A model generated the notes under the pieces. That model saw only the letters and a program-made list of their open reading frames with translations. It was not told the origin of the DNA and ran no database searches. Below are positions 52,081 to 58,850 of a DNA stretch of 58,850 nt, piece after piece. This stretch comes from Nocardia transvalensis. GTDB lineage: Bacteria > Actinomycetota > Actinomycetes > Mycobacteriales > Mycobacteriaceae. Both the position numbers and the translations under genes were made by a program. Where the stretch lies: assembly GCF_015477765.1 (NCBI RefSeq), contig NZ_JADLQQ010000020.1:1-58850 (forward strand), written 5' to 3'. Within the stretch, counting starts at the first letter, position 1. Every line of letters begins with the position of its first letter.

Positions 52081-52821
52081 TCAGGCGGGAGGCGCTGTGC
52101 CGATCACGGTGATCCAGCGCAGCGCCAGTCGATGGTTTTCCTGGTTGTCAAGAATGTGCGGTGCTCCATATGCCAGAGCAGCGGCGTCAGCGGCAGCGCC
52201 AGCTTGTTGCCACGCCATGTCGGTGATGACCTCGGCCTCATCTTCGGGATCCCAACCGAACAGGTGTGGACCGGTCCGTCGTGCGGCCGCGGTCACCGCC
52301 CGGTGCACCTCGGACAGGCCCGAGCCGACAGGCGAACCGCAGCCGACCGGCGAGTCGGGGTTCGACAGCCATCGATCCCACAGGGTGCGCGTCAGCCACT
52401 TCTCCTCGTCCGGGGCCATGGCTGCGATGGCTCGGGCCTGTTCATCGGTCAGGTCCCGCACCTGGTCGATCACCTGTGCTACCAGGTCGCCGTTCGGGCC
52501 CATCACCAACCAGTTGGGCAGCTCCTCGCGCACGGTCAAAGACGTGCACCGTACCCAGCGATTGCCCGGACGAAGCCGGAGTTCGCCCTCGAGGTCGTCG
52601 ACGCGCCACAGCCGATCGGGCAACGCCGACACCACCATTGGGTCTTCGTGAACGACGAGTCCTTCGTCCCCATCGGCCTGCCGATCGACCGGTGCGCCCG
52701 ACAATCGTTCACGGGCTGCGAAAAGCTTGTCCCTGTCGAACCCGACTCGAACGCCGACGGCCGGGAAAGGGACGCCGAAGAACTCACGTTCGCCGCCTTT
52801 GTGGGCGAGGTAGTAGGTCAT
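52081..52821 (-). CDS. Hypothetical protein
   Basis: It has 246 residues, soluble, and begins MTYYLAHKGGEREFFGVPFP. Mixed alpha/beta character and no membrane helix, signal or cysteine motif. Segments GNRWVRCTSLTVREELPNWLV and PDEEKWLTRTLWDRWLSNPD are well structured and codon bias is strong, so it is probably a real gene. I do not recognise the family. It lies before element copy 7. Confidence 0.65.
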   Translation of the reverse strand: MTYYLAHKGGEREFFGVPFPAVGVRVGFDRDKLFAARERLSGAPVDRQADGDEGLVVHEDPMVVSALPDRLWRVDDLEGELRLRPGNRWVRCTSLTVREELPNWLVMGPNGDLVAQVIDQVRDLTDEQARAIAAMAPDEEKWLTRTLWDRWLSNPDSPVGCGSPVGSGLSEVHRAVTAAARRTGPHLFGWDPEDEAEVITDMAWQQAGAAADAAALAYGAPHILDNQENHRLALRWITVIGTAPPA

Positions 52822-52925
52822 GCGCGGACTGTACTGACAGTGCGTCCCGGTGGGCAGTCGTCAGCCGCCGATCAACTGGGGATATCGGATCCCAGCCCGG
52901 ACTGCGGGCCGCCTGGACGCCCACA

Positions 52926-53030
52926 ATTTCGGCATGAGCGCGCGGTGGGAGGCCCTGTCGGACAACCAATCTGGGCGATTGACCAACGCGCGCCCAGCGG
53001 CATTACCGCTCGCTATTGTCAAGTAAGGCC
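52926..53030 (+). repeat. Two-box intergenic element, copy 7
   Basis: Box 1 TTCGGCATGAGCGCGCGG (ggca at 52931) and box 2 AGCGGCATTACCGCTCGC (ggca at 52999) are 68 bp apart. Arms GCGCGCGGTGG (52938-52948) and CCAACGCGCGC (52983-52993) pair at 10 of 11 positions. It aligns without gaps to copy 8. 53031-53316 holds no supported gene. Confidence 0.8.
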
Positions 53031-53316
53031 AGCTCTTTCGCCCTCGGATTTGGCCTGCTGCTCGGGCGGCGTCGTACTAAGTCAACGACGCGGCGGCCTT
53101 CTGTAAGCACCCGCCGCCCGACAGCTCGAAAACGCTGCGGGGAAGATCGCGGAAGCTCAGCGCATCTATGCCGAGCACCGGCGAAACCAGCTGTAGCCGT
53201 ATCGGATTGTACAGAAACCCGCGGCACAGACCTGGAAGCGCAGCGGCACAAGAAAATTCGCCGCGCGGCGAGCACGTTAGACTCACGTGCAGCCTTGCTT
53301 GATGAAAGGTGATCCA

Positions 53317-54365
53317 GTGGCTGTTGATGATTTGGCTTGGGCGGACGGTGGGGGACGAGATTCGCTGGGGGAGACCTACTGTCTCACCTTCATCCGTGAT
53401 GTGGACGCTGCGGAGGCGTTGCGGCGGATGGGCGGTCTGCCCGGCACGTTTGCGACCCGCACGTGGTCGGATGTCGGGGACCTGGACAACTTCGACGATG
53501 ATATCCCGAGATGGCGTTGGCGCTACCGCTGGGTGGGTGGACCGTCGTATTCGAGTCGGACGGGTTCAACGGCATCAGCCTGACCTCCGCGCTGTCACAC
53601 GGAACCGAGGCGCTATCCGTGCTGCGGCACGACTACGCGTCTCCTGCGTTCGCCTATGCAGTCGATGGCGTGTTGATCACTGGGTTCGATCCGACGTGCC
53701 CTTACCCACACCTACGGTACGGCGCCGATCCCGACCGCCTGCTCTCCCACATGCTCGAAGTCGGATTCGCTATGGGAGACAACGAGGACGACGAGGACGG
53801 CGATTTCTACGAGGACGGCGATTTCGACAACAACCACGACCGCCCCTACGGGCGTTGCCTACGGCTGATCGAACAGTTCACCGGCCGTCTGCCTACGTTC
53901 GAGGCACTCAACGGCCCCTTGATGAGTGCACAGATCGAGCCCTGGTTCGCCGAAGCACGCAACGATCCGGCTGTTCGACCCGGCTACGACGGCCCTGTCG
54001 ATGCGGTCACCGAAGTACGACGGCTCACCAGTCTGCACGGCTTGACCGACACTCCCGGCCTCGCTGACGCACTCGCCGCAGCAGAACGCGGAGAGCCGGT
54101 CTCGATCGCCCCCGACAGTTCACTCGGTGAGCATGTGCGCAGCTGGCTTACCGAGGACCGGCGCGCCCATAGGGCGTTGAATGGCGGTGAAGGACGGTGG
54201 CGGATGACCGAGATCGAACGTGACCGCGCGTTCGATCTCGGGTTGCTCGCCCGCGCTCTCGGCGCCGCCATCCAACCCGGCCCCCACCGCTGCGGGTTGA
54301 CATCACGCTCGGACCGGCAGAACCCCCGGCTGTCCATGGGGTGTTCGGCTGCCAGAATTGGCTGA
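53317..54365 (+). pseudogene. DUF6461-like gene with a frameshift
   Basis: The first part, from a GTG at 53317 with GAAAGGTGA upstream, reads VAVDDLAWADGGG...ETYCLTFIRDVDAAEALRRMGG. The remainder, in the frame of the ATG at 53511, reads LPLGGWTVVFESDGFNGISL onward to a stop at 54365. Together they match the layout of DUF6461 proteins. A shift of frame is needed near 53500-53515. If the second frame starts alone at 53511 it makes 284 residues lacking the N-terminal domain. A sequencing error is possible. Confidence 0.65.
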
Positions 54366-54403
54366 CATAACCACACACTCGAACGGGCAAAGAACCCGCA
54401 CGA

Positions 54404-54502
54404 TATTCGGCATTATGGGACGTTGGAAAGCCTTGTCAGCCAACCGATCCGGACGATTGACCAACGCGCGACCAGCGGCATGAGCGCTCACTTTCGCTGA
54501 CT
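54404..54502 (+). repeat. Two-box intergenic element, copy 8
   Basis: Box 1 TTCGGCATTATGGGACGT (ggca at 54409) and box 2 AGCGGCATGAGCGCTCAC (ggca at 54477) are 68 bp apart. Arms CGTTGG (54421-54426) and CCAACG (54461-54466). GATTGACCAACGCGCG is identical in copy 7. The rest of 54366-54674 holds no supported gene. Confidence 0.8.
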
Positions 54503-54674
54503 AGAGCGAGATGTCCGGCCTTGCTGACCAGAGGGCTCGGGAGGGCTGAGGGGTTCTGCCGGGGTTCCGTGGCGGTCCATGAAGATGGGCAGCCGCCGGT
54601 TCCCGTGTTCGGGAAACGTTATCGATACACACGCACGTTGGCTACGCGGACTCCGGATCGCCGAGCAAACAAGA

Positions 54675-54705
54675 GTGTCCCTCCGCACTGACTGCGGAGG
54701 GACAC
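54675..54705 (-). terminator. Terminator after the MerR/TipAS gene
   Basis: A perfect 13-bp stem GTGTCCCTCCGCA/TGCGGAGGGACAC with a 5-nt loop lies 39 nt beyond the stop and is followed on the minus strand by TCTTGTTTGC. Confidence 0.8.
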
Positions 54706-54743
54706 CACGGTTCCCAACAGATCCCTACCCTGCGGGGCGAGTT

Positions 54744-55502
54744 CTACTCGGCGAGCCGCTGGTCCGCGTAGACGATCATCGCGTCCCGTTGATACTCGGC
54801 CAGCCCCTCGGCGATCTTCAGGTAGGTCGCCTTGTACCTGTCGTCGTCGACGAACATCTGGCCCATGCCCTTGTACGCCTCCCGGTTCGGAGTCCAGAAG
54901 CGACACAAGCCCTCGTAATGAGTGTGGATCTCTGCTTGGACCGCCGGGTCGTCGACCAGCGTGCCCGCCGCCAGGTGCTCGGCCATACGGATCATCCACG
55001 CCGTGCCCTCCCGCTGCCATTGCTCGATGTCCTCGGCGGTCATCGTCCCGTAGTGGCGTTGGGACTGCTCGTACTGCTCCGGCCAGCGCTCACGGGCCTC
55101 GTCCTCGTACTGCAAGTGGTCGAAGCCCTCGAACAGGTTCTCCGGGCGATTGATCTTCACTGCCATCTCGGTCTTCCCCTCCAATTCGGCGATGGTGCGC
55201 GCCACGGTGTCGGCCATCCGCGCCAGGCGGTCGCTCTCGGTGCGCAGTCGGATGTGCTGGCGCTTGAGGGCGGCCAGGGTGTCGGGCTCGGAGTCGACCG
55301 ACTCGGCGATCTCAGCCAGGCTCAGGCCGAGCTCACGCAGCACGAGGATCTGTTGCAGGCGAAGCAGTTGCTCTTCCTCGTAGTAGCGATAGCCGTTGAC
55401 ACCCACGTGCGCGGGCTCGAGCAGACCGATGTCGTCGTAGTGCCGCAGGGTGCGGGCGGTGATGCCCGACATCCTCGCCACCTCGGCGATCGACCAGCTC
55501 AT
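54744..55502 (-). CDS. MerR-family regulator with TipAS effector domain
   Basis: It has 252 residues from the ATG at 55502. The MerR winged helix (about 1-70) has WSIAEVARMSGITARTLRHYDDIGLLEP and NGYRYYEEEQLLRLQQI. A coiled-coil linker (about 75-115) follows, then a TipAS domain (about 130-250) with WPEQYEQSQRHYG and FWTPNREAYKGMGQMFVDD. TipA proteins bind thiopeptide and other antibiotics through this domain. The upstream promoter has the long spacer typical of MerR control. Confidence 0.92.
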   Translation of the reverse strand: MSWSIAEVARMSGITARTLRHYDDIGLLEPAHVGVNGYRYYEEEQLLRLQQILVLRELGLSLAEIAESVDSEPDTLAALKRQHIRLRTESDRLARMADTVARTIAELEGKTEMAVKINRPENLFEGFDHLQYEDEARERWPEQYEQSQRHYGTMTAEDIEQWQREGTAWMIRMAEHLAAGTLVDDPAVQAEIHTHYEGLCRFWTPNREAYKGMGQMFVDDDRYKATYLKIAEGLAEYQRDAMIVYADQRLAE

Positions 55503-55551
55503 GGCACTTCCCATCACTTCCCGTGCGGCCGGTCCGTCCGGCCTGTCTTCG

Positions 55552-55582
55552 ACGGTAGAAGTTGCCGTTACGGCAAGGTCAA
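55552..55582 (-). promoter_or_regulatory. MerR-type promoter with 19-bp spacer and dyad
   Basis: On the minus strand TTGACC (55582-55577) and TACCGT (55557-55552) are 19 bp apart, and the spacer starts with the dyad TTGCCG-TAA-CGGCAA (55576-55562). This is the classic architecture for activation by a MerR protein and implies autoregulation. Confidence 0.75.
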
Positions 55583-55705
55583 GCGCGGATGCACCGGATC
55601 GGCGGATTCGCGCGATCCTTATCGCTGGTGTGTCACCTGATGCCGTGAGTACACCGCCATCCATCGCTGCGAATCACAGCAGAACCCACCATCCGGAACG
55701 CCCCC

Positions 55706-55790
55706 GCATCGGCATGTGCGGACGTCTTGCGGCGCAGTCGATCTTGCTGCGACTAACGACCGACCAGCGGCATTATCGAGTACTTCAGCA
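55706..55790 (+). repeat. Two-box intergenic element, copy 9
   Basis: Box 1 ATCGGCATGTGCGGACGT (ggca at 55711) and box 2 AGCGGCATTATCGAGTAC (ggca at 55769) are 58 bp apart. AGTCG and CGACT lie in the centre. It lies between the MerR/TipAS gene and the serine hydrolase gene. Confidence 0.7.
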
Positions 55791-55872
55791 AACCGTAGTC
55801 AGCCTGTGGGTGGGCCGGGCCGGACCAGGTTGTCCCCGATCCGGTCGCCTTAGTTGTTTCCGTTTGCGGTGG

Positions 55873-55980
55873 ATGTCCGATGAGAACACCGACCACGCCC
55901 TACTCCTGGCCGACAGCGCCGCAGACCTGCTCACCATTTTCGCCACGCATATGCGGGATGACCACGCGAACCAGCCATGA
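55873..55980 (+). CDS. Possible 35-residue peptide
   Basis: ATG at 55873 gives a 35-residue frame (begins MSDENTDHALLLADSAADLL) with good codon bias and a balanced composition, in a gap of about 600 nt. There is no strong ribosome site and no family that I recognise. It could be a gene fragment or chance. The rest of 55583-56108 holds element copy 9 and nothing else that I can support. Confidence 0.25.
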   Translation: MSDENTDHALLLADSAADLLTIFATHMRDDHANQP

Positions 55981-56108
55981 TCTCGACCCGAGACAGGCGT
56001 GTTCGCCTTCACTTTCAGTTGCTGAGGTGGAATCAGTTGGGGCAGCTCTCCGTCAGTGGCTATTGATCAGGCGGCCCGTGGGGTGATCGTCGGGGTGGAT
56101 GCGATGGT

Positions 56109-57203
56109 TCATGTTGAACACAGTTCTCTGTCGAGCAACGTGCGCGCGGCATCGTGGGGACGGCCAGCTCCCCAGGTCAGCGAGACGGTGATTCGTTTCT
56201 GGGGGGTGCCGAACGACCAGGTCGAATAGCCGGGCGCGTCGCCGTCCTTGCCGTAGGCGGTGATGCCACACGACAACTCGAACGTGATCAGCCCGGGCCC
56301 GTATTTCGAACCCAGCACGGTGGTGCGCATGTCCTGCAGCAGCGGCGCAGGTAGCAGACGACCGTCCAGCAGTGCACCGAAGAAGCGATTCAGGTCTGCC
56401 GTGGTGGAGATTATCTCACCTGCAGAACCCATGACCGACGGGTTGAGTTCGGTGATGTCGACCAGTCCGTTCGGCGCGATCGACAAGTATCCGTGGGCAT
56501 GTGGGCCTCTGATATTCGGGTCGGTGCCCGGAATGGTCGTGTCGGTGAGGTGCAGCGGCCCGACGATGCGGTCGCGCATCGCTGCCGCGAAAGGCTTCCC
56601 GGTGATGCGTTCGATGCCCATGCCGAGCAGGAGGTAGTTCGTGTTCGAGTAGCTGGCTTTCGTGCCCGGCCCGAACAGCAGCGGTTTGTCGGCCACTCGG
56701 GCAACCAGTTCGGCATCGGTCCACGTCCGCCAGCGCAGGTCGAGGAAGGCCGCCGAACGCGGCGACGGGAGGGTCTCGAGGTATTCCGGGACGCCACTGG
56801 TGTGGTCGAGCAACTGGCGGATCGTGATGCGGTCGGCATACCGCAGCACTCCTGGGAGAACGCTTTCGACCGGGTCGTCGAGCCCGAGCCGGTGTTCGGC
56901 CACTAGTTGCAGCACGACGACCGCGGTAAACGCCTTGGTGACGCTGCCAATCCGGAATCGCCCGTCGACCGGAACCGGTGCGGCGGACCCTGTCTCGGCG
57001 ACACCACTGGACGCACGCGCCCGGTGCCCGCCGGTATCAACCTCGGCGATGGCTCCGGTCGCCCCGGCGGCCACGATCGAATCCAACCCCTGCTGCAGTC
57101 GCGTCGGCCCCGCACCGCTAGCACATGCAGCCGCCGATGGCACGACCAGCGCCAGGGCGATCGCACCCGCGACGAATCCGGATCCTCTTCTCGAACCGAT
57201 CAC
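56109..57203 (-). CDS. Serine hydrolase, beta-lactamase/DD-peptidase family (exported)
   Basis: It has 364 residues. The signal peptide has a basic GSRRG start and hydrophobic FVAGAIALALVV, with Cys27 possibly a lipid anchor (weak lipobox). The catalytic S87-V-T-K90 lies in RIGSVTKAFTA, the second motif Y-S-N in KASYSNTNYLLLG, and the third position is near GKDGDAPGYS. This fits class C-like penicillin-binding enzymes such as D-alanyl-D-alanine carboxypeptidases or esterases. It lies alone between copies 9 and 10. Confidence 0.88.
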   Translation of the reverse strand: MIGSRRGSGFVAGAIALALVVPSAAACASGAGPTRLQQGLDSIVAAGATGAIAEVDTGGHRARASSGVAETGSAAPVPVDGRFRIGSVTKAFTAVVVLQLVAEHRLGLDDPVESVLPGVLRYADRITIRQLLDHTSGVPEYLETLPSPRSAAFLDLRWRTWTDAELVARVADKPLLFGPGTKASYSNTNYLLLGMGIERITGKPFAAAMRDRIVGPLHLTDTTIPGTDPNIRGPHAHGYLSIAPNGLVDITELNPSVMGSAGEIISTTADLNRFFGALLDGRLLPAPLLQDMRTTVLGSKYGPGLITFELSCGITAYGKDGDAPGYSTWSFGTPQKRITVSLTWGAGRPHDAARTLLDRELCST

Positions 57204-57407
57204 GACAATGAGCCTGGCGAACCTAGCACCGCAACGAAATCGGGAATCACCCCGATCTTTGCCCCGAGAATCTACCTGGCAACCAACAGGAGCGGGTGCA
57301 GCTCAGTCGTAGGACGTCGTGTGCTGCTTGAACGCCGCGGGCTGTCGTGATTGCCTGGTGGTCTTCCATCATCGTGTTGGGGGTTGGGCGTGGGAGGGCG
57401 ATTGAGT

Positions 57408-57492
57408 CATGGCTGCAGGACGTTCGGCGCCGCGGTCGATCTCGCCCCCGCAGAACGCCCGCACCGCAGCATTATGGTGCATTCGACACTCG
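57408..57492 (+). repeat. Two-box intergenic element, copy 10
   Basis: Box 2 CCGCAGCATTATGGTGCATT (agca at 57468) is clear. Box 1 is degenerate (GGCTGCAGGACGTTCGG, 57411-). Arms CGTTC (57421-57425) and GAACG (57453-57457) as in copy 6. It lies between the hydrolase and oxidoreductase genes. The rest of 57204-57662 holds no supported gene. Confidence 0.6.
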
Positions 57493-57662
57493 GAGCGGCA
57501 CGGCGCGACCGAGACCACCCGCACCGTAGCAGTCCTGCACGGCGAGCTGGAGAAGCAAGCAACCCGCTGATCCGGCAACGCACCAACTCATCGAGGTTCA
57601 GGTCAACCACGCCGATCGGCACGTCATCGATCCCCCACCTAGGAGGGCACTGTGGTCACGAG

Positions 57663-58619
57663 TTATGGCGTGAAGACAATCTTGCCGAATTTGCCCGGCG
57701 CGGCCAGGCGGCCGTAGGCATCGGCGTACTCCTCGAGTCGATATGTCGCCTCGATTGGCACCCGAATACGGCGCTCGGCGAGGAGAGGGGCGACTTTGGT
57801 ACGGATTTTATGCGCCAGCACTGCTTTTTCAGTAGGGCTCCGCCCTCGGATGGTCGTGCCGATCACCTTGGCGCGGGCCAGCAGCAACCCGGAAATAGGC
57901 AATGGCGCTGTGGTTCCCGCGTGCACGCCTACCAGCAGCAGTCGGCCACCCGTGCGCAGCCGTGACACCTGTTGCAGGCAGTCGTCCCTACCGACGAGTT
58001 CGACGATCACATCGAAGGGGCCATGGTCAGGTGCCTCGTCCGGAGTGACGACAGTCAAGTATCTCTGTTCTGGCACAAGAGATTTCACCTTCTCGTGCAG
58101 TTCACGGCGATGCACACTGGCCACCACATCCGCGCCCGTTGCGGACGCGATCTGCACCATGGCTGTCCCCACACCCCCGGCCGCACCGGTGATCAGGATA
58201 CGATCACCAACCCCCACTTGTGCTTGACTCACCAACGCGTCCCAGGCGGTACTGAATATCTCGGGAAAACCTCCCGCCTCCGCCCACGACAGCTGTGTCG
58301 GCACCGGGATCAGCAGATCAGCCGGGACGACTACGCGCTCGGCGTGACCACCACCGCCGATCAACGCCATCACGCGATCCCCAGGCACGACGCCATCCGC
58401 CGCTGTCCCTGCCTGAAGCACCTCTCCGGCAATCTCGAGACCAGGGATATCGGCAGGCCACCCCGCAGGCGCCGGATAGTTCCCCCGAGCTTGCTGCAGA
58501 TCCGCAGCATTAAGACCAGCTGCCCGAACATCGACTAGAACATCGCGGGGGCCAGGAACGGGGTCATCTCGCTGCTGCAACCCGAACTGGCCTCCCTCAC
58601 CGATTACCACCGCCCGCAC
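57663..58619 (-). CDS. NADPH:quinone oxidoreductase-like protein (MDR family)
   Basis: This is a zinc-independent medium-chain dehydrogenase of 318 residues. The N-terminal catalytic fold has GLNAADLQQARGNYP and IPGLEIAGEVLQAG. The NADPH-binding Rossmann motif GAAGGVGTAMVQIA is near residue 145, and the C-terminus AAPGKFGKIVFTP is typical of quinone reductases. The zinc ligands of alcohol dehydrogenases are absent. It lies just after the last element copy. The physiological substrate is unknown. Confidence 0.93.
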   Translation of the reverse strand: MRAVVIGEGGQFGLQQRDDPVPGPRDVLVDVRAAGLNAADLQQARGNYPAPAGWPADIPGLEIAGEVLQAGTAADGVVPGDRVMALIGGGGHAERVVVPADLLIPVPTQLSWAEAGGFPEIFSTAWDALVSQAQVGVGDRILITGAAGGVGTAMVQIASATGADVVASVHRRELHEKVKSLVPEQRYLTVVTPDEAPDHGPFDVIVELVGRDDCLQQVSRLRTGGRLLLVGVHAGTTAPLPISGLLLARAKVIGTTIRGRSPTEKAVLAHKIRTKVAPLLAERRIRVPIEATYRLEEYADAYGRLAAPGKFGKIVFTP

Positions 58620-58760
58620 AACCCCGCCTCCTTAGAAGATCAATCAAGCAGAGTGAGACGTCCTGACGCGGCGCATCACCATCTCGTTGACGGCCGTCCC
58701 GTGTGGTCGGCACATGAGGTAGTGGTGTCGAGAGTGAGAGACATCGCCTCCTCCTGATTC

Positions 58761-58850
58761 CTACATGGCTGGTTCGATCACTGCTGTCATCAGCAGCTGG
58801 GTGTCTACGTACTCGGTGACTTCGCGGACTTTTCCGTCGGACAGGCGACA
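58761..58850 (-). CDS. C-terminal end of a SnoaL/NTF2-like protein (partial)
   Basis: The last 29 codons of a minus-strand gene enter from the right edge and stop at 58763-58761. The sequence includes LSDGKVREVTEYVDTQLL, the common final strand of SnoaL-like/ketosteroid-isomerase-fold proteins. The start is outside the window. The 58620-58760 spacer shows no other gene. Confidence 0.6.
   Translation of the reverse strand, partial: CRLSDGKVREVTEYVDTQLLMTAVIEPAM

Noticed and set aside
44815..57492. Classical integron with attC sites
   Set aside because: The boxes do not keep the GTTRRRY/RYYYAAC core of attC in most copies, genes are in mixed orientation, and no IntI is visible in the window. 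The array is therefore reported as an unassigned system and not as an integron.
44815..57492. CRISPR array
   Set aside because: Repeats are about 1 kb apart with whole genes between them and vary in sequence, and there are no cas genes.

Overview
The window is chromosomal DNA of a high-GC, mycolic-acid-type actinobacterium, most likely Nocardia or a close relative. This rests on gene order (murA beside the 16S rRNA gene; wecA-atpI-atpBEFHAGDC; rho-rpmE-prfA-prmC; argS-lysA-hom-thrC-thrB), on an Asp-type MurA, on an arginine-rich insertion in Rho, and on codon use. The genus is an inference from sequence patterns; no database was searched.

Positions 1-28,930 are conserved core. They hold the 5' end of 16S rRNA with its leader and promoter, murA, a PduO-type cobalamin adenosyltransferase, a DUF2550 membrane protein, the complete F1Fo ATP synthase operon, wecA, tsaC, an inserted DrrAB-like ABC exporter, prmC, prfA, rpmE, rho, and the threonine/lysine/arginyl-tRNA block. 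All of these lie on the minus strand. A divergent DUF3105-DUF305 pair and a tRNA-Arg(CCG) close the region.

Positions 28,883-39,458 are an integrated actinomycete conjugative element of the pSAM2 type, bounded by an exact 48-bp direct repeat that includes the 3' part of tRNA-Arg. It carries int, xis, a rolling-circle Rep, a one-protein FtsK-like DNA translocase, a DUF2637 membrane protein, several small genes and a divergent GntR/UTRA repressor facing five GTATAC operators. Between the repressor and attR lie two cargo genes: a methyltransferase-like protein and a HEPN-like protein. Paired TGTCAC motifs on both sides of the core look like integrase arm sites.

Positions 39,459-44,630 hold genomic debris and one large gene. 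There are two overlapping fragments of a recombinase-trio cassette, a 981-residue STAND/TPR regulator, and an IstB fragment that ends at a perfect 15-bp inverted repeat.

Positions 44,800-57,500 are the least ordinary part. Small unrelated genes are separated by ten copies of a dispersed intergenic element of about 85-120 bp: a P-loop kinase, an MpaB-like oxygenase with an inverted and split SMR efflux gene and a TetR regulator, a GAP-type membrane protein, secreted proteins, a glyoxalase-like protein, a frameshifted DUF6461 gene, a MerR/TipAS regulator and a serine hydrolase. Each element has two direct boxes around the consensus AGCGGCATTATCGTGCGTT, usually 58-90 bp apart, and most carry short inverted arms between the boxes. 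All ten copies point the same way although the genes point both ways, and almost every gene or small operon sits between two copies. This resembles a cassette array and is the main candidate for an undescribed system here. The window ends in a quinone-oxidoreductase-like gene and the last codons of a SnoaL-like gene.
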